A model generated the notes under the pieces. The model saw nothing but the letters and a program-made list of their open reading frames with translations, was not told the origin of the DNA and did no database searches. Shown in pieces: positions 12,604 through 25,085 of a stretch of DNA of 64,000 nucleotides. This DNA comes from Hsuehochloa calcarea (lineage: Eukaryota > Streptophyta > Magnoliopsida > Poales > Poaceae): assembly GCA_036346395.1 (NCBI GenBank), contig CM070594.1, positions 15,223,385 through 15,287,384 of the forward strand, read 5' to 3'. The position numbers and the translations under genes are program-made. Every line of letters begins with the position of its first letter. The stretch's first letter is position 1.

Positions 12604-15600
12604 AAAAAAAAAACTCAGGGACCGCCGCGGTCAAGGGTACCTAGCCCCGCCGCTCCCGCCGCCGCCGCCGCCGAGACCACGAGAGAGACGCACGATACGA
12701 TTTTCAGACGAGACGAGCGTCTTAGCTTAGCCTAGCCGGTGGTTGGTGCATCCATGGGGCCGCCGCCGCCGATGGGAGGGTGGTGGCGCGGGTTAGGGTT
12801 TTGGGCGCGTAGGGAGGGGCGACTAGGGTTTTGGGGTGAGAGAGCGACAGGGTGGTGTGTGCGACTCTGCGTGCGTGGAGCGCGAGGGGAGAAAGGGATG
12901 GGGAAAGGGGCCAAGGATGCGCGGATTTGCTTGGGTTGCGACTTGAAGGGGTTTTATCCGGATTTGTGGATCCTTCGGAGAGGGTGTGTGAACCGTGGAT
13001 GGATTCGGTCTATATGGTTATTTGAGTTGGTATCAAGTTGACAGGAGTATAAAATAAGAAGTGTAACTATAAATGCAGTAGTATTGTGTTTTTAAAAAAA
13101 AAGAAATCTCTTTAGACATTTTTCTCCATAACTAATAATAAATTTTACATGAAAAAGGAAATAGATAGATTGACATAAGTATTGAATTCTTTAAAATAAA
13201 TGGATGCACTACAGATCCATATGCTTTTGTTTTGTTGAGATTCGCATTGATACCATATAATGATACTATCTTCTAATTTTGTGTCCTTAAGGATCAGCTA
13301 CTCCCGAATAATTATGAATTAGTGTAATAGTTTTTTATATAATATGTTTGATATACTTATGTCGCACAAAAAAATTGGGTTGTCAATCGAATCTCTTTAT
13401 CATTGATGTGCTATCATATTCTTGTGTCGTCACTCCTACTTTGGCTTTGACGAGTGTCACCGTCTTCAGCGACATGTCACAATCAGGAACAAGCCAGAGG
13501 CAGCACTGGCTTGCTAGTGGCTCGCGGAGCATCTCTGGCGAAGTTGGCTTGCCACCGATGAATCTCCGTCAAATTCCTCCTCCTTTGATTTGGGTTCCTT
13601 GAGTTGTCACGGTGCTGAAGACAGCGCAAAGTAGAGATGAGGAGGCGCACGATGCGAGGGAAGGCATGGTGGCGCAGGAGAAGGGTTGGTGGTGGCGCCT
13701 TGCGACATACATTAGGTTAGATTTTTGGAGAAGGAGATGATGATAGAGACATTATATAATGGTTAGGAGAAAGCATATCTATAGCATCCATATCCGTCGC
13801 TCTCCAAGACGGATGAGGTGCTATAGGAGCCACGTATCAAAGTTGCATGTATGTTGAGGCAAATAGGTATAAAATTCTGTTTTTTGGTACTGGCTCTTAG
13901 GCAGGGGAAACATTATTGTAAGAAAATCGGCGAGAACTAGATTTCTGGAGGGGTAGCGAGATTTGAGTAAACTGATCAATTTTTTTTATTTCATTTGAAT
14001 TGTTAGAATAAAAAAAGGTACAACCAAGTTTGTAACGAATGTGTGCAGCTGATGCACTAGTCATGTAGCAATATTGTGTGAGAGAGGTGCCATGTTTGAG
14101 TCCATCCTTTTCTCTCTTTTTTTATGCTAGGACCCACTCGTTAGTTGTACACTTTTTTCATTGGATCACCGATTCCCCATCCTTTGTGGCTTCATTGTCC
14201 CTGGAGAAAATAAAGGAGGAGGAGAGTTCTTGATCCCCATCCCTTCCCCAACCAAAGAGGAGGAGACGAGGAACTGCGGTTGCCACCACCATCGCCGAGG
14301 AACTTGCCGAAGGAGCCCGCCATAGCCTCTGCCACCGGAAAAGCCGCAGAGTATGGTGCTCGGCATATCCCAAAGATGGTTTTGGTTAATTTGTGCTTAA
14401 TTGCCTTTTAATCATAAATTAACCCCTTTTTAGAACATAAAGTAACCTTTCGTGAACACATTTGCAAGGTTTTTTTAAAAAGTAAACATTTGGATGGACG
14501 ATTTTAGAGCTGGCAAGTGGTTCATTAAAAGGAAGCCGAATGGAAACAAATATTTTTATGGTATAAAATAGATCAGAGGAATATATTTGACATTTGAAGG
14601 ACAAGGTGAGAGAGCAATCTCGCATCTAGGGGTGTTCAAAATAACACCAGGCCAAATTTACCAAAACATATATTAATTTTGGTGTATGGTGTGGTACACG
14701 GTGTTATTTTTATAAACAAAAAAAACTGGTATTTATCGACACCAAAAAAGAAAAACAGTCGAATATCCCAGGCATGGAAGGCGGGCGCACCAAAAAGAAT
14801 GTCATGAATAGCTCCTGTGAGAGATTTATACGAGGGCCACATGTGAAAGGTGTGTTATTTTCTTCAAAGATGATGGGAGGGACAAATTCCCACCAACTCA
14901 CCTCTTCTATTTACATACTAAAACACAGGGAACATGTGTCTTATAACAAGGAGATACTGGCAAAGGATGCGATTTAAGTTACATACATATTCGTGGCCTT
15001 TCCACTCATCTCAGTAAGGGGGAACAGGTGAAAGGCGTGTTGTTGCTGGCTTGTTGCTTTGTCACACCACACACAGTTGTTGTGGGGTCTTTTTTTAGGG
15101 GCGGAGCTGGGTCTCGAGTTGCTGGGGCAATGGCTCTAGGCCCATTATCAAAAGCCTATGTAAACTTCATTGAAAAATCAGCAAAAAACAACTTCAACCC
15201 AAAAGCAGCTAAACCGCCCCGAGGCTTGACCCGTGGGCGACTCCACCTCTGATACCTTATGTCAGGAGGTCATGAGTCTAGACTCCAAAGTCCTCTTCCT
15301 TGTTCTTGTTGTTAGTCTTCCACACATCCATGGTGAGAGCGTCTCCGATAGTCTGATGGACCAATCCTACATGCATGGCTGCAAGGTTGTTGCTCTTCCG
15401 TGTCCCTAAGAGGATGCGGGATTGTTTTTCTCCCCCGTCTTGTTTTCTTTTGGATTGGCGAATAGCCAATAAGGCATCATACTTGTCTTATAGGACCACG
15501 ACTCAATGTTTCTCCGTTTAGCACACCCGACCCGGTGGATCCAATTTGGCACAACCTACAGCACCGACGATCCGATCGATAGCCCGTAGTGTGCTAAGGG

Positions 15601-16718
15601 GGCGTACTCGTGCGTGGCCCGAATCCAGTGGATGGAATACAAGAGGAGGTCGAGCCAAATCCACTCCCTCTCTGCACGCACCAACACTCCCAATTGTGCG
15701 TCTCCTCCGGTTCCTCCCCAAGGAGACGTATTGAATTGCAGGAACCAATCAATTGATGGGTTACTAGGTTTTCTTGCCCATATCATCAAGATGAATTAGT
15801 GTCTGAAGTTGTATCATACTAACAACGCTGAGGAAAGACAGTAACCGGTTAAGGTGTGGAGGCTGTAACCGTTTTTGTTGTCCGCTTCAGACTGCGGAGG
15901 TGTACCTTTTACAGATTGTCTCTATTTGTTTTTCGACGTTGCCCTTCTTTTTTCCCTCAGTGGAGAGTACCTGGTGATAATACAAGAATTTAGAACTATG
16001 CTATGTGGTGGTATTCTTTGTTTTCTTAGTAGATGTTTGGGTGGTCGAAATGTATATAATGTTTTAGTTTTGATGTTCCCTTATGTCGCTAACGGATTGG
16101 CACCCTCTGCCGTTGCATTGCTTTAGCACTGGTAGATGAGCACAATGTCATGACATTCGGTAGATCTGAGCTGTCAGAGCTTAAAAGAACGCTTCAGATC
16201 AACCGCTATAGTGATACTACAGTGTTTGTAAATAGTACCAATACCACAGTTTTGCTACATTCTTTTTCCTTGCAGTGCACAACGTGATCTCATCATTTTC
16301 TTTTCGATCCGACGACTACTACGCAATGACACGATACTGTAACACCGTGATATTGCTATACAGTTTCAGAGGATACGTTTTATTGCTAACTTGATCTCTC
16401 ACCATTCTGCATTGTGTCTTGTCAAGTCTGTAGTTTCCCGTCCTGAAGAAAAGGGCACAAATCATTCAAAGTTTAGTTGTGCTTTTTCCGAAATGAACTT
16501 CCTCCCACTCCCTTTCAGGCTGTCGTACGTTAAAGACAGTTATGGGGCGAACAATTAATTGTTTCGCGGTGAACTTTTTCAGCTTGCTGAGCCCAACGAA
16601 TGCACTTTCTTTTTCAAAGATTATACCCAACTGAGCAACACGTGGTTTCCAACTTAACGCTTCTACTAGAATAATAATTAGCACCAAATTAAAGCAGAGC
16701 TCTCAGGCCATCTGCAAT
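12604..16718. other. LARP1 upstream region and intergenic DNA
   Basis: The first 350 bases are GC-rich and form the LARP1 promoter/5' UTR side. Beyond about 13050 the sequence is AT-rich with no ORF I recognise. A GGGGCGGAG-type repeat end lies near 15101, but its borders could not be defined. Nothing else here supports a gene. Confidence 0.5.
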
Positions 16719-17153
16719 ATGATGTCGCCTCCCTCGCCATCCACTCAAGATCTGCCCGCTCACCGTGGCCCCTCGACATCGCCGCCACCACCCTCTAGAT
16801 CTACCAGCTCACCGTCGCCGCCTCTTGCGGTTGGGCCTCCGCGTTGGAATCGTCGCTACCGCACCCGATCGATAGCGCGCCGCGCAGGAAGACAAGGAGA
16901 GAGAAAATCAGGAGCGAGCGGGCGGGCGGGCGGGCGGGCGGGCGGACATGGACGCCGCGGAGAGGGCGATGGAGCTGGCGGACGTCGTGATTCTCCGAAA
17001 CCAAAGGCGGCATCCGGCGGGAGCCAAGCGCCGCAATCCGCCGGTGCCGGCCACTCGTCGTCCACTCTGGAGAGGGCCGAGAGCTACCAGACGGCCGTGA
17101 GGCTCGCAAAGGAGACTTTGAAGGAGCTCGACGAGGTCTCGGAGCAGCAGTAG
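16719..17153 (+). CDS. Unrecognised GC-rich ORF, possibly a small or broken gene
   Basis: A 144-codon ORF in a GC-rich island. Its last 30 or so codons (ERAESYQTAVRLAKETLKEL, charged and helical in character) look more protein-like than the low-complexity Pro/Ser/Arg-rich start. Another frame opens at 16948 with MDAAERAMELADVV, so a real gene here could begin at 16948 and be interrupted by an indel. A GGGC microsatellite at about 16918-16945 inflates the Gly/Ala/Arg content. I do not recognise the family. Confidence 0.25.
   Translation: MMSPPSPSTQDLPAHRGPSTSPPPPSRSTSSPSPPLAVGPPRWNRRYRTRSIARRAGRQGERKSGASGRAGGRAGGHGRRGEGDGAGGRRDSPKPKAASGGSQAPQSAGAGHSSSTLERAESYQTAVRLAKETLKELDEVSEQQ
16918..16945. 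repeat. GGGC microsatellite
   Basis: About seven tandem GGGC units. Confidence 0.85.
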
Positions 17154-19948
17154 CAGCAGGGCGGGTCAAGGCGACAGCTGCGACGACGAGCACCAGGGGC
17201 AAGGTTAGATTACGTACGCGCGCCAGAATCAAATCAAGCGCAAGAGGGTTATGGATGGGCTGGCCGGAGCAGAAAACTCTAGTTAATTAGATTGCACGAT
17301 ATCGATTCCCTTGTCTCTTTTCTTCCGAGATTTGATGTTTTATATCTAATCTTGCCTTCTTTTTAACCGAAGGTCGTAGTACTAACGCAATCAGCTGATT
17401 AACCATGTTAATTTGACTGATTTTGGGAAAGAAGTCATCTACGCTGATCGAACCCAAGATCATGGTATCAACTAACTTTAGGTATACGGACTAATTCTAT
17501 GCGATTTATAGTAGAGTTCCTGGCCTTTGCCTGATTTGCCTCAATCTCAAAGGCCTCTTGAAAAGCTACCGCTGATTGTACCAATATATACAGTAGCCTG
17601 TTTTATTCTGACATATTCATAACGCAGCAGTATACGTGTTCAATGTTCTTTTCGACCATCGTTGAAAATGCTGCATGCTATTTATTGTGTCGCCAAGTTC
17701 CTCAGGCAAAATCTCACGCCTCCCCGGGAGTCAAACAAGGGGGGTTTTGTGCCTAGCACTCGATAGCCAAAGCAAAAACTAGCGTTTTTTTTGTGGGGTG
17801 GGGGGGTCCATGACCTAGATTTCCCCAACGTGGAGTCAACCATCCTCGGCATTCAGTAGAGTTCATAAGAGCTTGCTGCCGAATCCAATACCAAACAGAT
17901 GGTTTTTGTACCAGAAAGTGCATATCTCGATCTGACAGTGGGCGAGAACGAACAAAGTTACTTCATCGGTGATGAAAAGCAAAGCAGAGGCCAAATAGGC
18001 TCACATGATACACTGCTAGCTAACTGCTTCCGCGTCCTCCTAGCTTGGAATGGCTGGAATCAGGCGGCTCAAATATCTGTTGATCAGCAGATATACTAAA
18101 AAACATCAACCAAATACAAACTGACAAGGGCCAACATACACAACAATAATAAAAAGCACCGGGTACATAGTAATTTCCCACACAATTTTGTTCAGGTGAT
18201 ATCTAGCTTCTCATATGTAGATGATGCTACCTAAAGATCAGGGTTTGGAACCGAGTTAACTTTTGACAGTGATCATACACCAGGAAGAAATGGAAGAACA
18301 AAAGCAACCATCCCACAAAATCTAGAAACTTGAACTGGTACCTAGTCTTGCACAAATTCTTGGTCAAGCTACCCAAAAGGGACAATGGTAGGCCATAAGC
18401 AAGTACCTAATAAGAAATTACTCCCTCCGTTCAAAAACAGAGGTTGTTTTAGAGAATATGCAATCAAACTTCCCTAACTTCAACTACTGATAAGTAGAAA
18501 TATCTAGACTGCTGGTATGAAAATAAGATAAAACATAATACTTTCATACATTATATTCTTATAGCCTTTCACCAATATATTGTGATATGAATTAGTGGTC
18601 AAAGCTCTAACTTGGATTCCATGCCAACGTCCAAAAACGACAATATATGGGATCAGAGAGAGTAGAAGCTAACGTAACGTGTTAGCTGATAAGCACAGGC
18701 AGCACAGTTCACCACTTCGCTGTGCCTAATGATCTCAATATGGATACAGCAAGAGACCAAGACAAAGGCAAAGTAAAAAAAAATGTATCAACAAAAAATG
18801 GCCAACACAACTTAACACTTCGGAAGAAAACAGAAATCTAGGTAGCATACCAATATAATCTCCTACATCAAGGTGGTATGAATTGGTGGTAGAATGAACT
18901 TGTTTGGACAATTTATTGGTGTATAAAGGGTTAGATTTACTAAGAAAAGACAGAAATAGCAGGAAAGGACCACATTGATAATCTTGATATCATATTGAAA
19001 GAAACTAAGCTAAGCATTGTATGCAAAATCCTTTCCTATATAGGAGTAAACACCTAGGTTAACAGTGCACAAATCTTACTAGTATGGCCACACAAACAAA
19101 AAAATTACAAGCACAGGTGGCATGAGAATGGTTAATACCTCTGAGGCTCTGACTATAACTTTATATGCACAGGTGCACAAACACGGGTCAGCTGCAACAC
19201 CAACACAGAATAACAGGAATGCCAGTGGCTTGTGAAAAGTTAAAACACACAGTAACTTTGGTTAGCACACAACAATATGTTCTGCACATGCTTATCTAAA
19301 GATTAACATAAATGAAGGTACGAAAATAATCATTGGGGCATACAGAAATAAGTTCCCAACTAAATACGTATCCTACTTCTTAAAAGATTCCACCAGCAGC
19401 GATTTGATGGATGCCATGCTATTCTGTCAAAAAGAATTTGAAGATCAGAGACGGCACCCACAATTCTAAAAGAATTAGAGCTACAGTCATAAGCTTGACC
19501 CAGACCTTTCACAATAAGCACTTGAAGAAACAGTGCCTTCACCGATGCAGTACAGAAGAATCTACAATAACACACAAGCATTCACATAAGAGAACATCTC
19601 ATAACATGGAATAAAAGCACTGTTTCCAATATATAAGAACATCTCAAAATACCAAACAGCAAAAGCTAAAGCAGAGATCTGAACTCTGAAGTAACATTAA
19701 GTAGGTATCCATTAGCTCCCTCAAGTAACACAATGGTAATATCAAGGCTAAGCACCTCCAATATGTAACCATATTAAGAAAACGCAGGCAAATCTGAAGT
19801 TCACATAGTGCAAATAATAGTACTTGACCTTATAAAAAACATAATACAAGAAACACAAAGGCAGGAACCAACAAAAGGATTCTCCATGATAGCTTCTGAA
19901 GTTTGGTTGTAAGCATTAACCTGCCAGCGCATTGAGATACAAAAATGC
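17154..19948. other. Intergenic region downstream of SF3A1
   Basis: AT-rich DNA without a recognisable gene. It contains one Stowaway-type MITE (18419-18665) and presumably the 3' UTR of the minus-strand SF3A1 gene at its right end. Short ORFs such as 17899-18099 show no family signature. Confidence 0.5.
18419..18665. mobile_element. Stowaway-like MITE
   Basis: Begins TA-CTCCCTCCGTTC, the standard grass Stowaway (Tc1/mariner) terminus, and ends in a degraded inverted copy ATCAGAGAGAGTA. The length of about 245 bp and the flanking TA fit this class. It has no coding capacity. Confidence 0.7.
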
Positions 19949-22444
19949 TCATTTTTTTCTCCCACCACGCTCCCTCAGCGTTAGATTGATCACCACTCCG
20001 GGGCCAACATTGTAGTAGCGAGAGTAAGATTGTCTTTGAGGAAACTAGTCCTGACACTCAGCTTCTGCTTATTAGAGGGGAGCTGCAACTCTCCAGCAAT
20101 CTGCTCCTTCAGACTGCCGACTGTGTCTGAGAGTGATTGGACAGGGATCTCCAAAACCTGGCCTCGCAAGTTTCCTTCATCAAGGTTGGGTACGGACACT
20201 GAGATGTGAGCAGGGCCCTGCAGGAAAGAGAACAAATTAGCATGCCACGGTCCTTAAATTGCAATATAACTGGAACAGGATTAAAAAGAAAGAATTAGGT
20301 AACTAGAGTGGAGCTATATGAAAAGAGTCATTACGGGTGCTGAGCAAGGAACTGCTCTGCTGGGATAAGAGAAGCATCATCTGCTCTCTGCCTCTTAGGT
20401 TCTGGTTCATCAGGTAGAGGTGGCTGCTCCTCGGCAGGTGGCTGTGGAGGCAAAGGTGGTTGAGGCTGAGGGATTCCAACGGGATTGACAATGGTCGGCA
20501 TGTGTGGCGGTGGGGGCATAGGGAAATGGCGTGGTGGACCAGGCATGAACTGAGCCTGACCTGGAGGCGGAGGGATATTGGTTGGCATTGGACCCATTGG
20601 AACTGGCATCCTAATCATCTGCGGCTGACCTGGTATTGGTGGTGGAGGTGGATGCATGGTAGAAATCATGTGGGAACTCCTTGCATATGATGATGTGGAG
20701 CCATATTGATACCACCTTGGGTTGGGACAGGATACGGCATTGTATTAGGTTGGAATCGGGGGACATTAACCAAAGGAAGCGGTTGAGGGGGTCGGGGAAT
20801 TGGCATGCCAGGCCAGGCAAGTGGAGCTGGACCAGGAAGAGTTCTCCCATCAACATTCGAAGCGTCAACCTGTTCCTCACCACCCATTGACAATGCCTGG
20901 GTGGCAGTCCGACCAATGCTACCAGAATGACCATCCCAAATAACCTGCTTTGGCTGCTCATCCTTTTTCTTCTCAATTTCTGCCTTGACAGCATTAGAAA
21001 CCTCTTCCTCTGTTGTTCCAAAATGTCTGGCCTAGTACGGGCAAGACCCACAATGTTACGAGAGATCTCATCGTCAGGAGCAAGAGTTGTCTCCTTAATC
21101 TTTGCCAACATCCTTTCTTTCTGCTCCTTGTATTTAGGGTCAATGAGCGATATGCATGTGTTCCTCCATCTCGCTGATTGGAATGAGCTCCCCAGTTATC
21201 GGCGAGACAACGAACTTAGTCGGGTCCCTCTCGGCAGGGATCCTCTCCTCAGGCCTTTTATAGTTCTTGACAATTCTCATAGGCGGCTCCTCATCGCCAG
21301 ACACCTTAACTTGTGCTCCTCCTTCAATCTCCTCAAGCCTTGCTACCCGCATTCCTTCCTCAACAAGTTGCATCTCCTCTTCGTCCATCTCCATCTCAAC
21401 CTCCCTAGCTGGTTCAGCCAATTCCAAGGCTTCCTCTTCTCCCAAGTTATCCATCCTCTTCCGACGCTTCAACTCTTCTAGCGTAGGTGGCACAGGAAGC
21501 CCCTCAAACTCATCATCCACAAATTCAATTGTCTCGACGACAACAAAATCGTGCCAATCAATCATCGCCATCTGTGCCCTCTCCTGTTCAATCTCGTCCT
21601 CTGCCTGCTGCCTCGCATGCTCCTGCGACCGGTCCCACTCCAGCCGGTTCAGGCACCGCTCCAGCACCGTAGTCAGGTCCTTCGAACCCTCCTGCAGCTC
21701 CTTCAGCAGCGCAGGCACGCCCTCGTCCGGCTTCAGCACCCTCGAGTACGCGTCCGTAAGCTGCGCGAAGAACGTGAACATGCTGTGCGTGGGGCGGATG
21801 AAGTGGAACTGCTGGTTGTTGTTCTCGCGCGTTGCCAGGCTCGTCAGGAAGTTCTTCCCGTTCCGCGCCACGAACTGCGCGGTCAGCTTGATGATGTCCA
21901 GCTCCTCCCCGGTGATCCCCTCAGGCAGCCGCACCGTGTACAGCTCCTTGGCCGGCGGCACCAGCACCTTGGTCGGCGGCGGCACCCGGAAGGGTGCAGA
22001 GTGGTCGGGCTTCGACTCGGCGCCATCGGTGGGCGCCGCGGAGTCGAGCGGGGGCGGCGGTCCCGAGTCATCGGACTCGGGGGCCGCGGACGCGTCGGGG
22101 GCGAGCGGCTGCGCGGCGATCTCGGAGATGCGGTGCTGGTAGTAGGCGTGGTAGGGGTCGGAGGCCTGGAGGAAGTTGAACTTGGCGTTACCCTGGTTGT
22201 GTGAAATGATGCGGCGCTCGAACTCGGGCCCGTTCTTGGCGACGAAGGTGGCCGTCTTCTCGATTATGACCCGTATATCAGGCGGCGGGTGTATGATGCC
22301 GATGGTGCGCGTGTGGCTCGCCACCGTCGGCGGGGGCTCGGGCTTCGGGGGGCCGCCGCCGGCGGCGGCGGCCGCGGGAGGCGACTGCTGCTGGCCGTCG
22401 CCGTCGCCCTCCGGCGCGGGGAGGGTCAGGATGGGGCCGACCAT
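19949..22444 (-). CDS. SF3A1: Splicing factor 3A subunit 1 (SF3A1); several frameshifting deletions
   Basis: SF3A1 belongs to the SF3A complex of U2 snRNP and acts in pre-spliceosome assembly in the nucleus. Exon 1 is 20335-22444 and exon 2 is 19949-20217. The first 434 codons are intact: a Pro/Ala-rich start, two SURP/SWAP modules (TATFVAKNGPEFERRI around residue 65, TAQFVARNGKNFLTSL around 190), then a charged Glu-rich segment. A Pro-rich linker (MHPPPPPIPGQP) follows, and exon 2 encodes the C-terminal ubiquitin-like domain (LSDTVGSLKEQIAGELQLPS). The frame breaks near 21155 (two bases), 21030 (T run), 20670 (A), the exon-1 donor at 20335 (one G of CCGG), and 20030 (one T). Corrected, it ends at the TGA at 19949-19951 after a basic RERGGRKK-type tail, about 794 residues, normal for plants. 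Confidence 0.92.
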
Positions 22445-22762
22445 GGCGGTGGCCGTGGCGGTGGGGATTAGGGTTTCGGCGAGTGGGGTGGGCGGGGGTT
22501 TAGATCGGGAGGAGGATGGGGCGAGCCCGCGACGTGAGAGGTAGGGTTAAACTCGACTGCTAGAGGCGAGGATGACGGGTTGGGTGGAGTGGAGCCGCGG
22601 AGGGCAGGAGCGGAGATGGCCAAATGGCCCTGCTTTCCGGGCCGGCCCAAAGTTCCGCCGGTCCGGACACGGAACAACCCACATGGTAGCTGGACCGGGC
22701 TGCATGGCCCGACGATCTATGCTTGGGTGGCTATCTCGGTCATTGTGTCGGCCAAGTGTTTA

Positions 22763-22768
<6 letters not shown>

Positions 22769-22825
<57 letters not shown>
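22769..22825. repeat. (TA)n microsatellite
   Basis: Uninterrupted TA dinucleotides, about 28 units. Confidence 0.95.
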
Positions 22826-22827
<2 letters not shown>

Positions 22828-23174
22828 AAAATGGTTTAGTACTCACAGGGAGTATGTACTCCATCTCTCATATACCACTTAAATCGTATGATAATACCTC
22901 TTTATCTATTTGAGTATACCTAATAATGATTATAAGATACCCCAAAGTGAGTTCTATGAAAAAATCATTAAAGTCCATCTTTTATAGCTAAATTTGTGTA
23001 TATACTTCTTTCATATATGAAAAAGGGTATATAGCAAAAAATAAAGGACCCCAATGAAAATTTTTCAATCAAGTCGCATTGGAGTATCTTATAATTAATA
23101 TTTAAGTATACTGAAAATGATAAAGAAGTATAATATATTTATTTAAGTGGTATATTAAAAGGAGTATGTACTAT

Positions 23175-23176
<2 letters not shown>
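22826..23176. mobile_element. MITE-like inverted-repeat element between TA tracts
   Basis: ATATACCACTTAAAT at 22870-22884 is the exact inverse of ATTTAAGTGGTATAT at 23141-23155, and GGAGTATGTACT occurs near both ends. The unit sits between two TA microsatellites, consistent with insertion at TA. Noncoding. Confidence 0.55.

Positions 23177-23219
<43 letters not shown>
23177..23219. repeat. (AT)n microsatellite
   Basis: AT dinucleotide tract directly right of the MITE-like unit. Confidence 0.95.
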
Positions 23220-23222
<3 letters not shown>

Positions 23223-23965
23223 GAGAACATATTTAGTGCAAATGTCATCTTGATCGTTGGATCTGGATTGAACAGTCAAGATTAATGTGGTCTCTCATCC
23301 CTCAAACCATTTAATTACCTTGCATGCTCCCACCTTCAATGCACCTTCATTAATACGCATACATGCTCCCACATCTAATGTCCTACATTAAACACCCTTC
23401 ATGATCAAACGGTTAAGATTGATATTTACACCTTAGCACTCAATTACCCTTAGCACTCAATTACTCATGCTCCCATCTCCAACGGTCAAGATCCAGATCC
23501 AACGGTCAAGATTGGTATTAGCACCTTAGTACTGAATTACCCATTAGTACTAGATACGTTCCCTATGTGTGTGTGTGTATATATATATATAAATAATAGT
23601 TTATTTATTTATTTTAATATTTATACTATTTTATTTTAATTTTGTAAATATTTATATGGTTTTATTTTGAAATTTTGAAATTTATATAATTTATTTTATA
23701 AGTATATATAAATTTATTTTGGTTTTTCTATTAGATATTTTTTTTCTAGTTTTTTTAAACATTTTTTTCAAACTTCCATATCATGTGGGCTAAATGAGCC
23801 GACACCGGCCCGACAGGCTAACCGTGCTCGAGCCGGCCTGTGCGCTCAGCATGTCGTGTCTGGACTGGCGGCTGAGCCCACAGCCTGACATAGCTCGATT
23901 ACCTTGCTTGCCTAATCGGTCCGGTGCTAGGTTGAGTCATGCCGTCCATTTAGACACCACTAGGC

Positions 23966-25085
23966 TGCATCGATTTGTTTGGGTCGGGTTAAATTGGTCG
24001 GACTTGGATATCGACTCGACTCAAGTCCGATAGAAATTCTACATTTCTATGAGCTTGCCGGTTGGGTTGAGTCGGCCGGAGTGACAATTTCCCTTTTAAT
24101 TATTTTAGAAGAGAGTTACCCTTGCTCAATCGAATTTAACCGATTTAATTTGTGCTCTGCCATCTCATTTGTTTCTGCCCTACGAGTCCTATGGTGACAG
24201 CTGATCTTGACTGCCTCCAAAGCCTTTTTCTTTTGAAAGACCAACAAGTCTTCACTTGCAATGTAATAAGACTCGAAATGTTTTTAACCATCGGGGTCGC
24301 TAAAGTGAGTTGAGTGCTATCACATGCACGAACCCGCTACTACCACCACGTTTGCCCGTGAAAACACAGACTGATTTTGGCCGTGAAACTTGCATAACAA
24401 CCTAGGAGCATCTTATGTGACAACTTGCCAAACCTTTTCTGAAGAACTACCATCCAGCTCTTTTTTTTCCCTCAAAGTACTGCTTAGGAACAAGACAAAT
24501 TTAGTCCTTTTTCTCACCCGCTTCTCCCCCTCTAACACGGAAAAAAATTAATCCAAAAACTTTCAAATGAATGATATTTTTTTGGCTCAAAAGCTTTCGG
24601 TTCAAAAGCTTTCGATTTAAAAACATTCAATCCAAAAAAAATCCGATTTGAAAAAAGAGAAAGAAGGGAGAAAGAGGATGCCGCCACGTATCGAGACAGT
24701 GGCTAAGGGGAAAAGAGAGCTAGCACATAATTTTTTTTGACGAGGGTAACCTCGAACCAGCAAACCCGCACAATTGTTCATGTCTCGAGTCGAAACTCGA
24801 AAGATTTGCAAAAGAACTCCACCAAAACGTGGGCGGGCCAGATGGTGCTCTTGCGCGGCTGCCACCGCCTCGTCCACCTGCGCGGCCTCTCCTCCTCGCT
24901 CCCCATCCCCACCATGGCGGCGCCCCACCCCCAACCCGGCAAAACCCTTCGGCCCAACCCATCTTCGCGTACGTCACGTCCCCCCTCACCCCCCGCACGC
25001 GTCTCCTCCCTCCCCCCTCTCCGCGGTCTCACTCTCTCTGTCTCCAGCTCCCCGGCCCGGCTCGGCGCCCAAGAGGTTCAGGACA
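23966..25085. other. TRAX upstream region
   Basis: AT-rich sequence turning GC-rich from about 24830. An ORF in frame with TRAX extends upstream to 24774, but its content (Arg/Pro/Ser-rich) looks like 5' leader, so the first well-supported start is 25086. No TATA element could be assigned with confidence. Confidence 0.45.

Larger units (their letters stand above)
22610..23965. mobile_element. Probable composite hAT-like element with AT-rich insert
   Basis: The left end (GATGGCCAAATGGCCC, then GGCCGGCCC-rich sequence) and the right end (GCCGTCCATTTAGACACC at about 23941-23958) resemble the GC-rich ends of grass hAT-type elements. The middle (about 22770-23770) is AT-rich and holds two microsatellites and a small inverted-repeat element. 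I could not find a convincing target duplication, so the borders are approximate. It starts about 165 bp upstream of the SF3A1 start codon. Confidence 0.4.

Noticed and set aside
11287..12634. Several overlapping GC-rich ORFs on both strands near 11.3-12.7 kb
   Set aside because: Low-complexity Arg/Gly/Pro frames produced by the hAT cargo and by LARP1 exon 1; only the MEEPNVGGG frame is supported.
15095..15250. Complete MITE of the GGGGCGGA type
   Set aside because: The TAGGGGCGGAG start is present but no matching right end or 8-bp duplication could be found.
21267..22142. 291-codon plus-strand ORF opposite SF3A1
   Set aside because: It is the antisense shadow of the SF3A1 SURP exon: Ser-rich, no domains, while the minus strand encodes conserved modules.
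21551..22204. 217-codon Arg/Leu-rich plus-strand ORF
   Set aside because: Another shadow of the GC-rich SF3A1 first exon.
22769..23219. Regularly spaced repeats resembling an array
   Set aside because: These are TA microsatellites and a MITE; no repeat-spacer structure of CRISPR type, and this is plant nuclear DNA.
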